From positions 33,752-97,751 of the forward strand of contig JAIBFA010000108.1 of assembly GCA_019459325.1 (NCBI GenBank): DNA of 64,000 nt, read 5' to 3'. Positions 45,777-55,023 of this stretch are shown here, piece by piece (the stretch's first letter is position 1; each line of letters starts with the position of its first letter). Source of the stretch: Thiobacillus sp. Lineage in GTDB: Bacteria; Pseudomonadota; Gammaproteobacteria; Burkholderiales; Thiobacillaceae. Both the position numbers and the translations under genes were made by a program. Under the pieces are notes generated by a model. The model did no database searches, had not been told where the DNA came from, and saw only the letters and a program-made list of their open reading frames with translations.

Positions 45777-47237
45777 ATGAAGCCACTCTGTCGCTGCCCG
45801 AGCTGGTTGAAAACAACAGGCATCGTCGTGCTGGTGCTCGCCGTCATCCTTGGCTTCGTCGGCTGGGAACGCTTCCTGCGCGACCACGGCGCGGAGACTT
45901 TCGACAATCCGGACGAGCGTTTCAAGTACGGCTCCATGGGTGCGGAAAACGACGCCGGCATCCCCTACTGGATTTTCTACGTGCTGCCGCGCGTGTTTCC
46001 CGACAAGCTGCCCAAGCCCGGGATCGGCTACGCCAGCTTCGGCGTGGTGTGGGAACAGGGCCAGGAACTGCCGGTTGGATTTTCCAAGCGGCGCATCGGC
46101 TTCGACCGCGTCGCCAACACCTGCGCCGCCTGCCACGTGACGAGCTACCGCAGCCAGCCCGAGGAAACGCCCACCCTGGTCGTCACCGGCCCCAACCACA
46201 CGCTCGACCTCGAGGCCTTCTTCCGCTTCCTGGTCGACTGCGCCAAGGATCCGCGCTTCAACGCCGACACCCTGATGGCCGAGATCAATCTCGCCGCCGA
46301 CCTCGATTTCATCGACCGGATGGCCTATCGCTATCTGATCATCCCGATCACCAAAAAACGCCTGACCGAGCGCGAAAGCCAGTTCCAGTGGATCTACCGC
46401 CATGACTTCCCCGAGTGGGGACGCGGGCGCGACGACGCGATGAACCTCACCAAGTACTTCATGATCCGCTGGCCGATGGACGACAGCTTCGGCCCGACCG
46501 ACATGCCCTCGGTGTGGAACCTGAAGAAATACCAGCCTGAGAAAGGCCACCGCATGAACTTCGCGGGCGACTCGCACGATCCCTACTCGGTCGTCATCGA
46601 TTCGGCGCTGGGACTGATGGGCGCAGCGCCGAAGGACAAGGCCGATTTCCTCGGCCACATCGACTGGCTGGTCGATTACCTGCAGAACAAGCCGGCGCCG
46701 ACCTACCCCTTCCCCATCGACGCCACGCGCGCCGCGCAGGGCAAGACCGTGTTCGACGCCCACTGTGCTGCCTGCCACGCAAGCAGCCGTACCGGCACCA
46801 TCGTTCCGCTTTCTGAAATCGGCACCGACCGTGGCCGCATCGACACCTGGGGTAAACAGGCGGCGATCGAGGCCAACCAGGTGGTCAGCGACATGGGCAT
46901 CCAGCGCAAAGGACTGGTCGAAGCCCCACTGACCGGGTATGTCGCGCAGTTCCTCGACGGCATCTGGCTGCGCGCGCCCTACCTGCACAACGGCTCGGTG
47001 CCGACCCTTTCCGACCTGCTGACGCCGCCTGCGCAACGGCCGCAGGTCTTCTGGCGCGGCTACGACGTCTACGACCGGGTGCGCGTCGGCTTCATCGTGC
47101 AGGGCCCGGCGGCCGAGCGCGCGGGCACGCCACTCGACACGCGGCTGCGCGGCAACGGCAATGGCGGGCATGACTTCGGCACCGCCCTGCCGGCCCAGGA
47201 CAAGGCCACGCTACTCGAGTATCTCAAGACGCTTTAG
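45777..47237 (+). CDS. Membrane-anchored dihaem cytochrome, tandem paralogue
   Basis: The 486-residue protein repeats the plan of its upstream neighbour: an N-terminal anchor (TTGIVVLVLAVILGFVGWE), ERFKYGSMGAENDAGIPYWIF, haem sites CAACH (Cys116) and CAACH (Cys330), EIGTDRGRIDTWG and LDGIWLRAPYLHNGSVPTLSDLL. Haem spacing is 214 residues versus 213 in the neighbour, so the pair arose by tandem duplication. It starts 9 bases after the previous gene and is the last of the cytochrome run. Confidence 0.78.
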   Translation: MKPLCRCPSWLKTTGIVVLVLAVILGFVGWERFLRDHGAETFDNPDERFKYGSMGAENDAGIPYWIFYVLPRVFPDKLPKPGIGYASFGVVWEQGQELPVGFSKRRIGFDRVANTCAACHVTSYRSQPEETPTLVVTGPNHTLDLEAFFRFLVDCAKDPRFNADTLMAEINLAADLDFIDRMAYRYLIIPITKKRLTERESQFQWIYRHDFPEWGRGRDDAMNLTKYFMIRWPMDDSFGPTDMPSVWNLKKYQPEKGHRMNFAGDSHDPYSVVIDSALGLMGAAPKDKADFLGHIDWLVDYLQNKPAPTYPFPIDATRAAQGKTVFDAHCAACHASSRTGTIVPLSEIGTDRGRIDTWGKQAAIEANQVVSDMGIQRKGLVEAPLTGYVAQFLDGIWLRAPYLHNGSVPTLSDLLTPPAQRPQVFWRGYDVYDRVRVGFIVQGPAAERAGTPLDTRLRGNGNGGHDFGTALPAQDKATLLEYLKTL

Positions 47238-47284
47238 ATGCCAAAGCGATCGATCGGACGCGCACCGCTGACGAGGAACATGCC

Positions 47285-47584
47285 ATGGTGACCATCGTTT
47301 TCCGTACCCGCCTCAGACCCGACGCCGACGTCGCCGAACTGGAGGGGCTTGGCGCACGCATGGCCGAGCTGGCCACGGCGATGCCAGGCTTCGTGTCGTA
47401 CAAGGATTTCGCCGCGGCAGACGGCGAAGCCTTGTCGCTGATCGAATTTGCATCGCTCGAAACACTGGCCGCATGGCGCAATCATCCCGAGCATCTGGAG
47501 GCGCAGCGGCGCGGACGCGAGTCGTTTTTTTCCGAATACCACATCCAGGTGTGCGAACCCCTGCGCGCATATTCGTTTCCTTAG
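47285..47584 (+). CDS. Antibiotic biosynthesis monooxygenase (ABM) domain protein
   Basis: A 99-residue protein of the ferredoxin-like ABM fold: MVTIVFRTRLRPDADVAELEGL at the start, a middle strand FVSYKDFAAADGEALSLIEF, and EHLEAQRRGRESFFSEYHIQVCEPLR at the end. Members act as small monooxygenases, haem degraders or signal sensors, usually as dimers. It lies 47 bases after the cytochrome genes and 9 bases before the putative effector gene, so it could belong to either group. Confidence 0.8.
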   Translation: MVTIVFRTRLRPDADVAELEGLGARMAELATAMPGFVSYKDFAAADGEALSLIEFASLETLAAWRNHPEHLEAQRRGRESFFSEYHIQVCEPLRAYSFP

Positions 47585-47593
47585 GAGAATCAC

Positions 47594-47974
47594 ATGGACC
47601 CTATCAGTCTTATCGTCGCCGCGCTCGTTTCAGGCATCACAGCGGGCGCCAAGGACACCGCCAGCGAGATGATCGGCGATGGCTACAACAAGCTGAAATC
47701 GGTACTCAGCCGTTATCTCGCATCGGACAAGGCGCAAGCCACTCTGGTCGAGCACGCGGAAGATCCGGAGACCTACGACAAACCGCTGCGCAAGCTGTTG
47801 AAGGAATCCGGCGCTGATCGTGACCCGGAACTGCTGGAGATCGCCACCCAGTTGCTCGCCGAAGCAGACCCGACCGGCGCGATCCGCAGCAAGTACACGA
47901 TCGCGCATGCTGAGCAGTGCGCGATCGGCGACGGCGCGACGGTCAATATCGGTGCCCCGACCCGGCGCGATTGA
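47594..47974 (+). CDS. Putative cell-death effector with C-terminal amyloid-like motif
   Basis: A 126-residue protein. The N-terminus (MDPISLIVAALVSGITAGAKDTASEMI) is a hydrophobic, glycine/alanine-rich helix followed by an amphipathic helical region to about residue 92. This is reminiscent of HeLo/Bell-type membrane-targeting death domains (inference). The C-terminal tail carries YTIAHAEQCAIGDGATVNI (101-119), which matches the N-terminal tail of the next protein at 12 of 19 positions. That arrangement, an effector's C-terminal motif templated by an NLR's N-terminal motif, is known from bacterial amyloid signalling. An AGGAG site precedes the ATG. The partner gene starts 10 bases after the stop. 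Confidence 0.65.
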   Translation: MDPISLIVAALVSGITAGAKDTASEMIGDGYNKLKSVLSRYLASDKAQATLVEHAEDPETYDKPLRKLLKESGADRDPELLEIATQLLAEADPTGAIRSKYTIAHAEQCAIGDGATVNIGAPTRRD

Positions 47975-47984
47975 TCCAGCCGCG

Positions 47985-50282
47985 ATGACGACCGAGCCTG
48001 TTCCGTCCGCGAAAAACTACCAGATCGACCGCGCCAGCCAGTCGGCGATCGGTGATAACGCGCGGGTCAACATCAACACCTACAGCGCGCCGCGCCAGCT
48101 GGTCGAGCGGCCCTATTGCGTGACACATTGCCCGCTCGGACGCGACGATGCGATCGTCGGTCGCGCGGACTTGCTCGACACGCTGCGCACCAGCCTGATC
48201 GACGGCCATCGTCCGGTGCTCAAATACCTGGCCGGCGTTGGCAAGACGACGCTGGCGCTGCAGTTGGCCTACGACGAGGATTTTTTCAGCCAGTTCGAGG
48301 GCGTGTTGTGGGCCGATATTGGCGCCAAGCCGCATTGGGCTGCGCTGTTGCGGCGCTGGTATCGTGGACTGGTGAACGATCCGGCAGCCGAGTCGGCGCT
48401 CGATAGCGAACAAGACTGGTTCGACGCGGTACGCGACGCGATCGGTGCACGGCGCATGCTGATCATCCTGGACGACGTATGGCAGCACGGCGACGCCGCG
48501 CGCCTGATGGCGCTGGGGCCGCGTTGCGCCTTCCTGATCACGACGCGGTTTCCGCAACTGGCGAACGCGCTCGCCGACGCGCCCGAACAGCGCTACGAAG
48601 TGAAAAAGCTCGACGACGATGAATCCTGGTCGCTGATCAGCAGCCTGGCGCCACGCGCGGTCGAATGCTTTCCCGACGATACGCGCCGAATTGCCGACTC
48701 GGCCGACGGACTTCCGCTCGCGCTGCATCTGCTCGGCAAACAGCTGATGGCTGCAAGCGACGACGATGACCGCCTACGCGAAGCGGTGGCGACCTTGCTT
48801 GAGCCCGCCGGGATGATGGATCTGCCGGTGCCGTCCGCCGACTCGGACGACGTCGGCAACGAGGACGCGACGCTGTCGACGATCATCGGCAAGAGTCTCA
48901 AAGTCCTGGGAAGCGAGGCGAAACGTCAGGCATTCCTGAATCTGTGCATTTTCCAGGCCGACCCGCACAGTTTCGACAAGGACACGGCGCGCGCGTGCGG
49001 TGTGTCGTCGACGCTGCTATACGAATTGCACGATGCGGGCTTCATCGAATGCCGTAGCCGCGGCCGCTACACCATGCACCGTATCCTCGCCGAGTTTGGT
49101 CGCCGCCGTCTCGACGCCGACACGAGCCGCGCACTGCATCGGGACGCTGCCCTGCATTTTGCCGGCCTGCTGTCGACTGCGAGTGACGACACGTCCGATT
49201 ACCTGGCATGGTATCGCTATGAACAGGGCGACTGGCGCGACCTGGTCGATACCTGGCTCTATCACCTGGCACACGCAGGCGACGGCGAACGCGCGTTCAT
49301 GAGTTTGCTGCGCGTATTTTTCGACGCGTTCTGGTGGTGGGGCTATTACCTGCGTTACGACTACTGCGACACGCTGATCAAGATCTGGCGGGCGCGCAAT
49401 ATCGCGCCGGAAATCCGTGATCGGCTGGCGCTGCTCGAACGCTTTCTTGACGCCTATCCCGCCGGCTACGAAAAACGCGGCACGGGAGACTGGGGCGCGG
49501 TGACGCGCACGCTGCGGACGCTACGCGCGCTGTGCGACGCCAGCCCGGAATCGGGTTCGGACGACGCGCGCCAGGTACGCGGTTTCATCGACTTCTTCCT
49601 GGCCGAGGCGCTGGCCTACGGCGGCGGCGAGCCGCAAGCGGCCATGCAGGCGTACCGTGACGCGATCGACTATTTCAGCGCCAGCGACCAGCAGTGGGTC
49701 AGTTGCTGGATTGCCTTCTATCTCGCGCAATTCCTGTGGGAAAACGGCGATCGAGCGGCGGCGCGCGTGAGCGTGCAGCGTTCGCTGGCGCTCGAGCACG
49801 AGGACGAGCCCGTGTGGGAACGCGACCCCGAGGTGCTCGCCAATGACTATCGGCTGCTCACCGAAATCGATCTCGCGGCCGGCGATCTCGTGTCGGCTGC
49901 GCGCGCCGCCCGCCGCGCGGCGTTCTATGCCTGGCTGTTCCAGGGCATCCCCGAATCCGCCGACGACTACACCCGCGTGTTTTACGTCGAAATCACCCAT
50001 CGGCTCGCACACCTGCTGGTCGCGCATGCAGGCTCACACGCCGCCGACGCGTTGTGGATCGCGCGTGACCTCTTTACGTTCATGCTGCTGCCCGCGCGCG
50101 ACGACGCGGCAGAGAGGACCGCAAGCGTCGAACAGGCGTTGAGCGACGGCGACGCCGTTGCGCTCGTCGCGGCCCTATTCCCGAAATTTCCCGACACGCC
50201 CGATAGCGCGAACGAATGCCAGCGCCGCGTATGCCTATACAAAAACATCCTGCTCGACGCGCTGGATGAGGCGCCGCACTGA
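47985..50282 (+). CDS. NB-ARC (STAND) NLR-like ATPase with amyloid-like N-terminal motif
   Basis: The 765-residue protein begins at ATG 47985 with a short tail holding YQIDRASQSAIGDNARVNI (12-30). An NB-ARC ATPase domain follows: P-loop YLAGVGKTT (81-89), kinase-2 LIILDDVW (Asp163, Asp164), sensor FLITTR and GLPLAL. A winged-helix part (SSTLLYELHDAGFIECRSRGRYTMHRILAEFGR) and a helical, TPR-like C-terminal half (about 400-765) complete it. No WD40 or LRR repeats are seen. The P-loop's first glycine is replaced by Tyr81. Such proteins sense a signal, oligomerise and trigger an effector. A longer frame from 47820 overlaps the effector gene and is out of character. Confidence 0.85.
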   Translation: MTTEPVPSAKNYQIDRASQSAIGDNARVNINTYSAPRQLVERPYCVTHCPLGRDDAIVGRADLLDTLRTSLIDGHRPVLKYLAGVGKTTLALQLAYDEDFFSQFEGVLWADIGAKPHWAALLRRWYRGLVNDPAAESALDSEQDWFDAVRDAIGARRMLIILDDVWQHGDAARLMALGPRCAFLITTRFPQLANALADAPEQRYEVKKLDDDESWSLISSLAPRAVECFPDDTRRIADSADGLPLALHLLGKQLMAASDDDDRLREAVATLLEPAGMMDLPVPSADSDDVGNEDATLSTIIGKSLKVLGSEAKRQAFLNLCIFQADPHSFDKDTARACGVSSTLLYELHDAGFIECRSRGRYTMHRILAEFGRRRLDADTSRALHRDAALHFAGLLSTASDDTSDYLAWYRYEQGDWRDLVDTWLYHLAHAGDGERAFMSLLRVFFDAFWWWGYYLRYDYCDTLIKIWRARNIAPEIRDRLALLERFLDAYPAGYEKRGTGDWGAVTRTLRTLRALCDASPESGSDDARQVRGFIDFFLAEALAYGGGEPQAAMQAYRDAIDYFSASDQQWVSCWIAFYLAQFLWENGDRAAARVSVQRSLALEHEDEPVWERDPEVLANDYRLLTEIDLAAGDLVSAARAARRAAFYAWLFQGIPESADDYTRVFYVEITHRLAHLLVAHAGSHAADALWIARDLFTFMLLPARDDAAERTASVEQALSDGDAVALVAALFPKFPDTPDSANECQRRVCLYKNILLDALDEAPH

Positions 50283-50309
50283 ACCCCCTTCGCCCACAGG
50301 AGCCACATC

Positions 50310-51362
50310 ATGCCAGCCGACTTTTCCGCCCTGATCGACACCCTGCTGGTGCTGGCCGGCCTGGTGCTGGTGGCCACCGGACTGGTGATGTTCATCTACA
50401 GCAAGACCAGCACACAGCCGTCGTCGGTCGAGGCGTTCGGCATCAAGCTCAACGTCACCCATCCCTCGCTGATCCTGGTGCTGGCGGGCATCGGTCTGAT
50501 GCTGGCACCACGGCTGCTGCCGGGACTGCCAGGCAAGCCGGACACGCCGGAGCCGGCCGCTGTCGCCGAGGCCCCCAAACCCCAGGCCGCAGTGCCCACC
50601 CTGGGCGAACGTCCCGAGACGGCGGTCACACCCCCCCCTCCGTCAGCACCGGCGCCCCCCATCCCCATGGCGGTGGCGCCCGCAGCTCCCGCCAAAGCGA
50701 CCGTGGCGCCCGCTGCCGCCCCGCCTGTAGCCGCCTCCGCCCAGACCTTGCCCGCGGCAAAACCGCGCATTGCCGCGCCTGTCGCAGCGCCCAAAAAACC
50801 GGTGCCCCAGCGCGCAGACGCCCTCCCTGCCGCGACGCCCGCAGCGCCTGTTCAGCCGGAAGTGGCCGCCCCTGCGCCCGCCGCGGCAAAACCGGCACGC
50901 CCCACGCTCGCGTTTGCAGCGCTGGGCCTGCCGGTCAATCGCCCTTTCTGGAGCGGCGAAACGCGCGTCAGCTACACGCGCCGAATGCACAGCACCCTGC
51001 AGCAGGCGGGAGGCGAAGTATTGCGCATGGACGCCCGCGGGCTGGAATTGGGGCAAAAGGAATTCGATGCCTGGTGGAATGAATCAGGCCAGCATCCACG
51101 CAGCCGCGAACTGTGTGCCGCGCCCCCTGCGCCGCGCGCGCTGCTCTCGGCACGCGTGGATACGCCGACCACGTTTTCTTCCATCGAGAGCGCCTACTGG
51201 CCGGAATTGAGGCTGCGACTGTACGTCTGCGCCAATCAGCGGCTGTATCGCCAGCAGAAAACGCTGTCGCCGCTGAACGAGGATACCTGGCCGTTTGCGA
51301 CCGAATTCAACAGCGAGGTCGAACGGTTCTTGCGCACCTATCGCGGCGATTTGACGGACTGA
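50310..51362 (+). CDS. Membrane protein with Pro/Ala-rich linker, possible third member of the NLR operon
   Basis: A 350-residue protein with two N-terminal membrane helices (about 8-30 and 50-70), a low-complexity Pro/Ala/Val linker (75-195) and a soluble C-terminal domain (about 200-350). The soluble domain contains TRRMHSTLQQAGGEVLRMD and cysteines in ELCAAPPAP and LYVCANQRLY. I do not recognise the domain. It starts 27 bases after the NB-ARC stop, with AGGAG upstream, so co-transcription is likely. It may be a membrane partner of the putative death pair or an unrelated envelope protein. Confidence 0.7.
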   Translation: MPADFSALIDTLLVLAGLVLVATGLVMFIYSKTSTQPSSVEAFGIKLNVTHPSLILVLAGIGLMLAPRLLPGLPGKPDTPEPAAVAEAPKPQAAVPTLGERPETAVTPPPPSAPAPPIPMAVAPAAPAKATVAPAAAPPVAASAQTLPAAKPRIAAPVAAPKKPVPQRADALPAATPAAPVQPEVAAPAPAAAKPARPTLAFAALGLPVNRPFWSGETRVSYTRRMHSTLQQAGGEVLRMDARGLELGQKEFDAWWNESGQHPRSRELCAAPPAPRALLSARVDTPTTFSSIESAYWPELRLRLYVCANQRLYRQQKTLSPLNEDTWPFATEFNSEVERFLRTYRGDLTD

Positions 51363-51393
51363 TCCGGTCTACCCGTAAAGGGCAAGGGCAGGC

Positions 51394-51429
51394 CGTGGTT
51401 GTAAAGCCGCTAAAGCGTCAACAACCACG
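51394..51429. terminator. Possible terminator or stem-loop
   Basis: CGTGGTTGT and ACAACCACG form a 9-bp stem around an 18-base loop, 31 bases after the membrane-protein stop. There is no T tract on the plus strand, so termination is uncertain. It lies between convergent genes. Confidence 0.3.
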
Positions 51430-51430
51430 C

Positions 51431-51478
51431 TCAGCGGACCTCGACGAACTCCAGCGTATTTGCATCCGGGTGCGAGCG
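51431..51478 (-). pseudogene. Relic of a VOC gene 3' end
   Basis: The reverse strand reads RSHPDANTLEFVEVR and TGA, nearly the same as the end of the intact VOC gene next to it (CRDPDANTLEFVEAN). At the DNA level, CTCCAGCGTATTTGCATCCGG parallels CTCCAGGGTGTTCGCATCCGG. Only about 15 codons survive, so this is the remnant of a tandem copy. Confidence 0.6.
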
Positions 51479-51530
51479 GCGACTCGGCGGGTGCGCAGCA
51501 CCGGGGGCGGGAGTGCGAAGCCTGATCCGG

Positions 51531-51923
51531 TCAGTTGGCCTCAACAAACTCCAGGGTGTTCGCATCCGGATCACGGCAGAACACCGCCGCGCGACCGGAC
51601 TTGCTTGCGGTGTATTTCACGCCGGCTGCATCGAGGCGGCTTTTCAGCGCAGCCATATTCGTGACCGCCAGCGCAATGTGGCGATCGCGGCCGCCGTGCT
51701 CGGGGCGAACCGAGCCGGCGTCGGGGTTAGGCAACTGCATCAGGTGCAATTGCTGGCCATCGCCCAGGTCGTACCACGCGCCGGGGTAAGGCAGCTCGGG
51801 ACGGTCCGGATACAGCGTCAACCCCAGCACCGATTCGTAAAAGGTCTTAGCCCGCGCCAGATCGGAAACCAGCAGGCCGGCGTGCAACAGGGCGGCAACG
51901 GGGCCTGAGGAGAGTTCAGACAT
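51531..51923 (-). CDS. VOC-superfamily (glyoxalase-like) protein
   Basis: A 130-residue single-domain VOC protein: LLHAGLLVSDLARAKTFYESVLGLTL at the start (His as probable first metal ligand), then WYDLGDGQQLHLMQLPNPD, RDRHIALAVTNMAALKSRLDAAG, and AVFCRDPDANTLEFVEAN with the C-terminal glutamate ligand. The layout is close to glyoxalase I-like and dioxygenase-like members. It overlaps the stop of the upstream transporter gene by 8 bases. The substrate is unknown. Confidence 0.87.
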   Translation of the reverse strand: MSELSSGPVAALLHAGLLVSDLARAKTFYESVLGLTLYPDRPELPYPGAWYDLGDGQQLHLMQLPNPDAGSVRPEHGGRDRHIALAVTNMAALKSRLDAAGVKYTASKSGRAAVFCRDPDANTLEFVEAN

Positions 51924-52818
51924 GGGGGTTCTCTTTCGCTTGCTCGTTAACCATGTGGCCGGAAAACAGGCTGGCGGTGATGATCATGGCCGCACCCATC
52001 CATTCCTGCACGCCCATGCGCTCGTCGGACAGGAAATAGGCCGCGATCGCCGCCACCACCAGTTCCGACAGGAAAATCACGATGGCCTGGTTGGCCGGCA
52101 CGCGCGCCAGACCGTACTGCACGGCGTAGGTCATGCTGCCGATGAGAATGCCGACGCCGATCAGCAGCAGCCAGGTGCCGATTTCGGCATTCGCCATGAA
52201 ATCGAGTTCGGCCGGCTTGAGCGCCAGCCCGATCACCGTCAGCACCGCCACGCCCGCCCAGATCGACACCGCCTTGGCGCCTTCGGTCACGCCGTCGAGA
52301 TGACGGCTGATCACATTGCTCGCGGCGAACATCACGCCCGCCGACAAGCCCAGCCATTCGGCAGGATTGTGAGGCAACGGCCACTCGCCGGGTTCCCACA
52401 GCATCGCCAGCGCGCCGCCCGCCGCCAGCGCCATCACCGCCACGCCTGCGCGGTTGAGTTTTTCGTGCAGCAGGAATCGCGAGAACAGCACGGTCCACAG
52501 CGGCGACAGATAAAACAGCAACAGCACGCGCACCACTTCGCCTTCCAGCACCGCCAGCACATAGGCCAGATTGGTCCAGCCTGCCGCCAGCCCCAGCGCG
52601 GATAGCCACAGCCAGTGTCCGCGCGCAGCGTGCAGCGCACGGCCGTGCAGCCAGCCCAGCACCAGCAGCGGCGTCGCATAGGAAAAAAAGCTCGACGCGA
52701 TGCCGCCCACCCCCGCCTGATCGAGCAGACGATAGGGATACCAGACCAGTCCCCACAAGGCGGCGGCGTAGACCAGACTGCTGATGGCAAGGGTGCGCTG
52801 CAAGGGAATCGACGGCAT
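51916..52818 (-). CDS. EamA/DMT-family permease
   Basis: A 300-residue inner-membrane protein with about ten hydrophobic helices in two EamA repeats (5+5). Examples are ISSLVYAAALWGLVWYPYRLL at the start, GVAVMALAAGGALAMLW in the middle and VPANQAIVIFLSELVVAAIAAYFL in the second repeat. DMT-family permeases export small metabolites, amino acids or drugs; the substrate cannot be inferred. It starts divergently from dapC and is coupled to the VOC gene by overlap. Confidence 0.9.
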   Translation of the reverse strand: MPSIPLQRTLAISSLVYAAALWGLVWYPYRLLDQAGVGGIASSFFSYATPLLVLGWLHGRALHAARGHWLWLSALGLAAGWTNLAYVLAVLEGEVVRVLLLFYLSPLWTVLFSRFLLHEKLNRAGVAVMALAAGGALAMLWEPGEWPLPHNPAEWLGLSAGVMFAASNVISRHLDGVTEGAKAVSIWAGVAVLTVIGLALKPAELDFMANAEIGTWLLLIGVGILIGSMTYAVQYGLARVPANQAIVIFLSELVVAAIAAYFLSDERMGVQEWMGAAMIITASLFSGHMVNEQAKENPHV

Positions 52819-52825
52819 CGGGCTT

Positions 52826-52831
52826 TATAAT
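52826..52831 (+). promoter_or_regulatory. Possible -10 box (TATAAT) upstream of dapC
   Basis: A consensus TATAAT lies 28 bases upstream of the dapC ATG, in the short gap between the divergent EamA gene and dapC. The surrounding TTTATAATGTG is identical to the string upstream of queF. No clear -35 box is visible. Confidence 0.35.
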
Positions 52832-52859
52832 GTGGGGCTTAATCAGAATCCAGGCTGCA

Positions 52860-54056
52860 ATGAATCCGCGTCTCGAACAACTTCACCCCTACCCGTTTCA
52901 GAAACTGCGCGAACTGTTCGCCGGGGTGACGCCGAATCCCGATCTGTCTCCGATCAACCTGTCGATCGGCGAACCCAAGCATCCGACGCCGCAGTTCATC
53001 AAGGACGCGCTGATCGCGGGCCTGGGCGGGCTGGCGAATTATCCCATCACTCAGGGCTCGGATGCGTTGCGTGAATCGATGGCCGCGTGGGCGGAGCGTC
53101 GTTACGGCGTGAAACTCGACCCCGCAACCGAAGTGCTGCCGGTGAACGGGTCGCGCGAAGCGCTGTTCGCGTTTGCCCAGGCCAGCGTCGATTCCAGCCG
53201 TCACGGCCGCCGCGTCGTCATTTCGCCCAACCCGTTCTACCAGATCTACGAAGGCGCGGCGCTGTTGGCCGGCGCCCGCCCCTTCTTCCTCAACACCCTG
53301 CCGGAAAACGGCTTTTCCATGGACTGGTCGCGGGTGCCGGAAGACCTGTGGGAACAGGTGAACCTGATCTACGTCTGTTCGCCCGGCAACCCCACCGGCA
53401 AGGTGATGTCGCTGGCCGACTGGAAGGAACTGTTCGAGCTGTCCGACCGGCACGGCTTCGTGATCGCAGCCGACGAATGCTATTCGGAAATCTATTTCGA
53501 GGAAGGCGCGCCGCCCCTGGGCGCGCTCACCGCCGCGCACCAGCTCGGGCGCGGCCTCAGGAACCTGATCGTGTTCAACTCGCTGTCCAAGCGCTCCAAC
53601 GTGCCCGGCCTGCGCTCCGGCATGGTGGCGGGCGACGCCGCGATCATGAAGTCCTTCCTGCTCTACCGCACCTATCATGGCAGCGCGATGAGCCCGGCGG
53701 TGCAGGCCGCCAGCATCGCGGCGTGGAACGACGAAGCACACGTGATCGAGAACCGCCGCCAGTACGCCGGAAAATTCGCCGCGGTGATGCCCCTGCTGAA
53801 GGACGTGCTGTCTTTCGATGCGCCCGATGCCGCCTTTTATCTGTGGGCGCGCGTGCCGGGCGGCGACGATGCCGCGTTTGCTCGCGAGTTGTACCGCACC
53901 CGGCATGTGACCGTGCTGCCCGGCAGCTACCTTGCGCGCGACGCCGCCAACGTCAATCCGGGCCAGGGCTTTGTCCGTATCGCTTTGGTCGACAACCTGG
54001 ACGCGTGCGTCGAAGCGGCCAGGCGCATCGTCAGCTTCGTCGACACGGCCGACTGA
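52860..54056 (+). CDS. dapC: Succinyldiaminopimelate aminotransferase
   Basis: A fold-type I PLP aminotransferase of lysine/diaminopimelate biosynthesis. The 398-residue protein has [20 protein letters not shown] at the start, [18 protein letters not shown], and the PLP lysine in [16 protein letters not shown] (Lys244). The ATG at 52860 is preferred; the longer frame adds ten residues inside the promoter zone. dapD follows in the same direction, which supports the dapC assignment over a generic aminotransferase. Confidence 0.93.
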   Translation: MNPRLEQLHPYPFQKLRELFAGVTPNPDLSPINLSIGEPKHPTPQFIKDALIAGLGGLANYPITQGSDALRESMAAWAERRYGVKLDPATEVLPVNGSREALFAFAQASVDSSRHGRRVVISPNPFYQIYEGAALLAGARPFFLNTLPENGFSMDWSRVPEDLWEQVNLIYVCSPGNPTGKVMSLADWKELFELSDRHGFVIAADECYSEIYFEEGAPPLGALTAAHQLGRGLRNLIVFNSLSKRSNVPGLRSGMVAGDAAIMKSFLLYRTYHGSAMSPAVQAASIAAWNDEAHVIENRRQYAGKFAAVMPLLKDVLSFDAPDAAFYLWARVPGGDDAAFARELYRTRHVTVLPGSYLARDAANVNPGQGFVRIALVDNLDACVEAARRIVSFVDTAD

Positions 54057-54114
54057 ACACGCAGCGTTTATTTTTTCCTTATTCATTCAACCCCTTCAAC
54101 CACAGGAAGCCACC

Positions 54115-54939
<825 letters not shown>

Positions 54940-54958
54940 TCACCTAGCTTTGTCGTTT

Positions 54959-54985
54959 CGTCACACCGGCTCTGCCGGCGTGACG
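54959..54985. terminator. Hairpin after dapD, probable terminator
   Basis: CGTCACACCGGC and GCCGGCGTGACG form a 12-bp stem with one mismatch around a TCT loop, 19 bases after the dapD stop. No strong T run follows, so it may be a REP-like or intrinsic terminator-like hairpin. Confidence 0.45.
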
Positions 54986-55023
54986 GCGGCCCGATCCATC
55001 TTGATCCGTTTCAAGGAGTCGCC

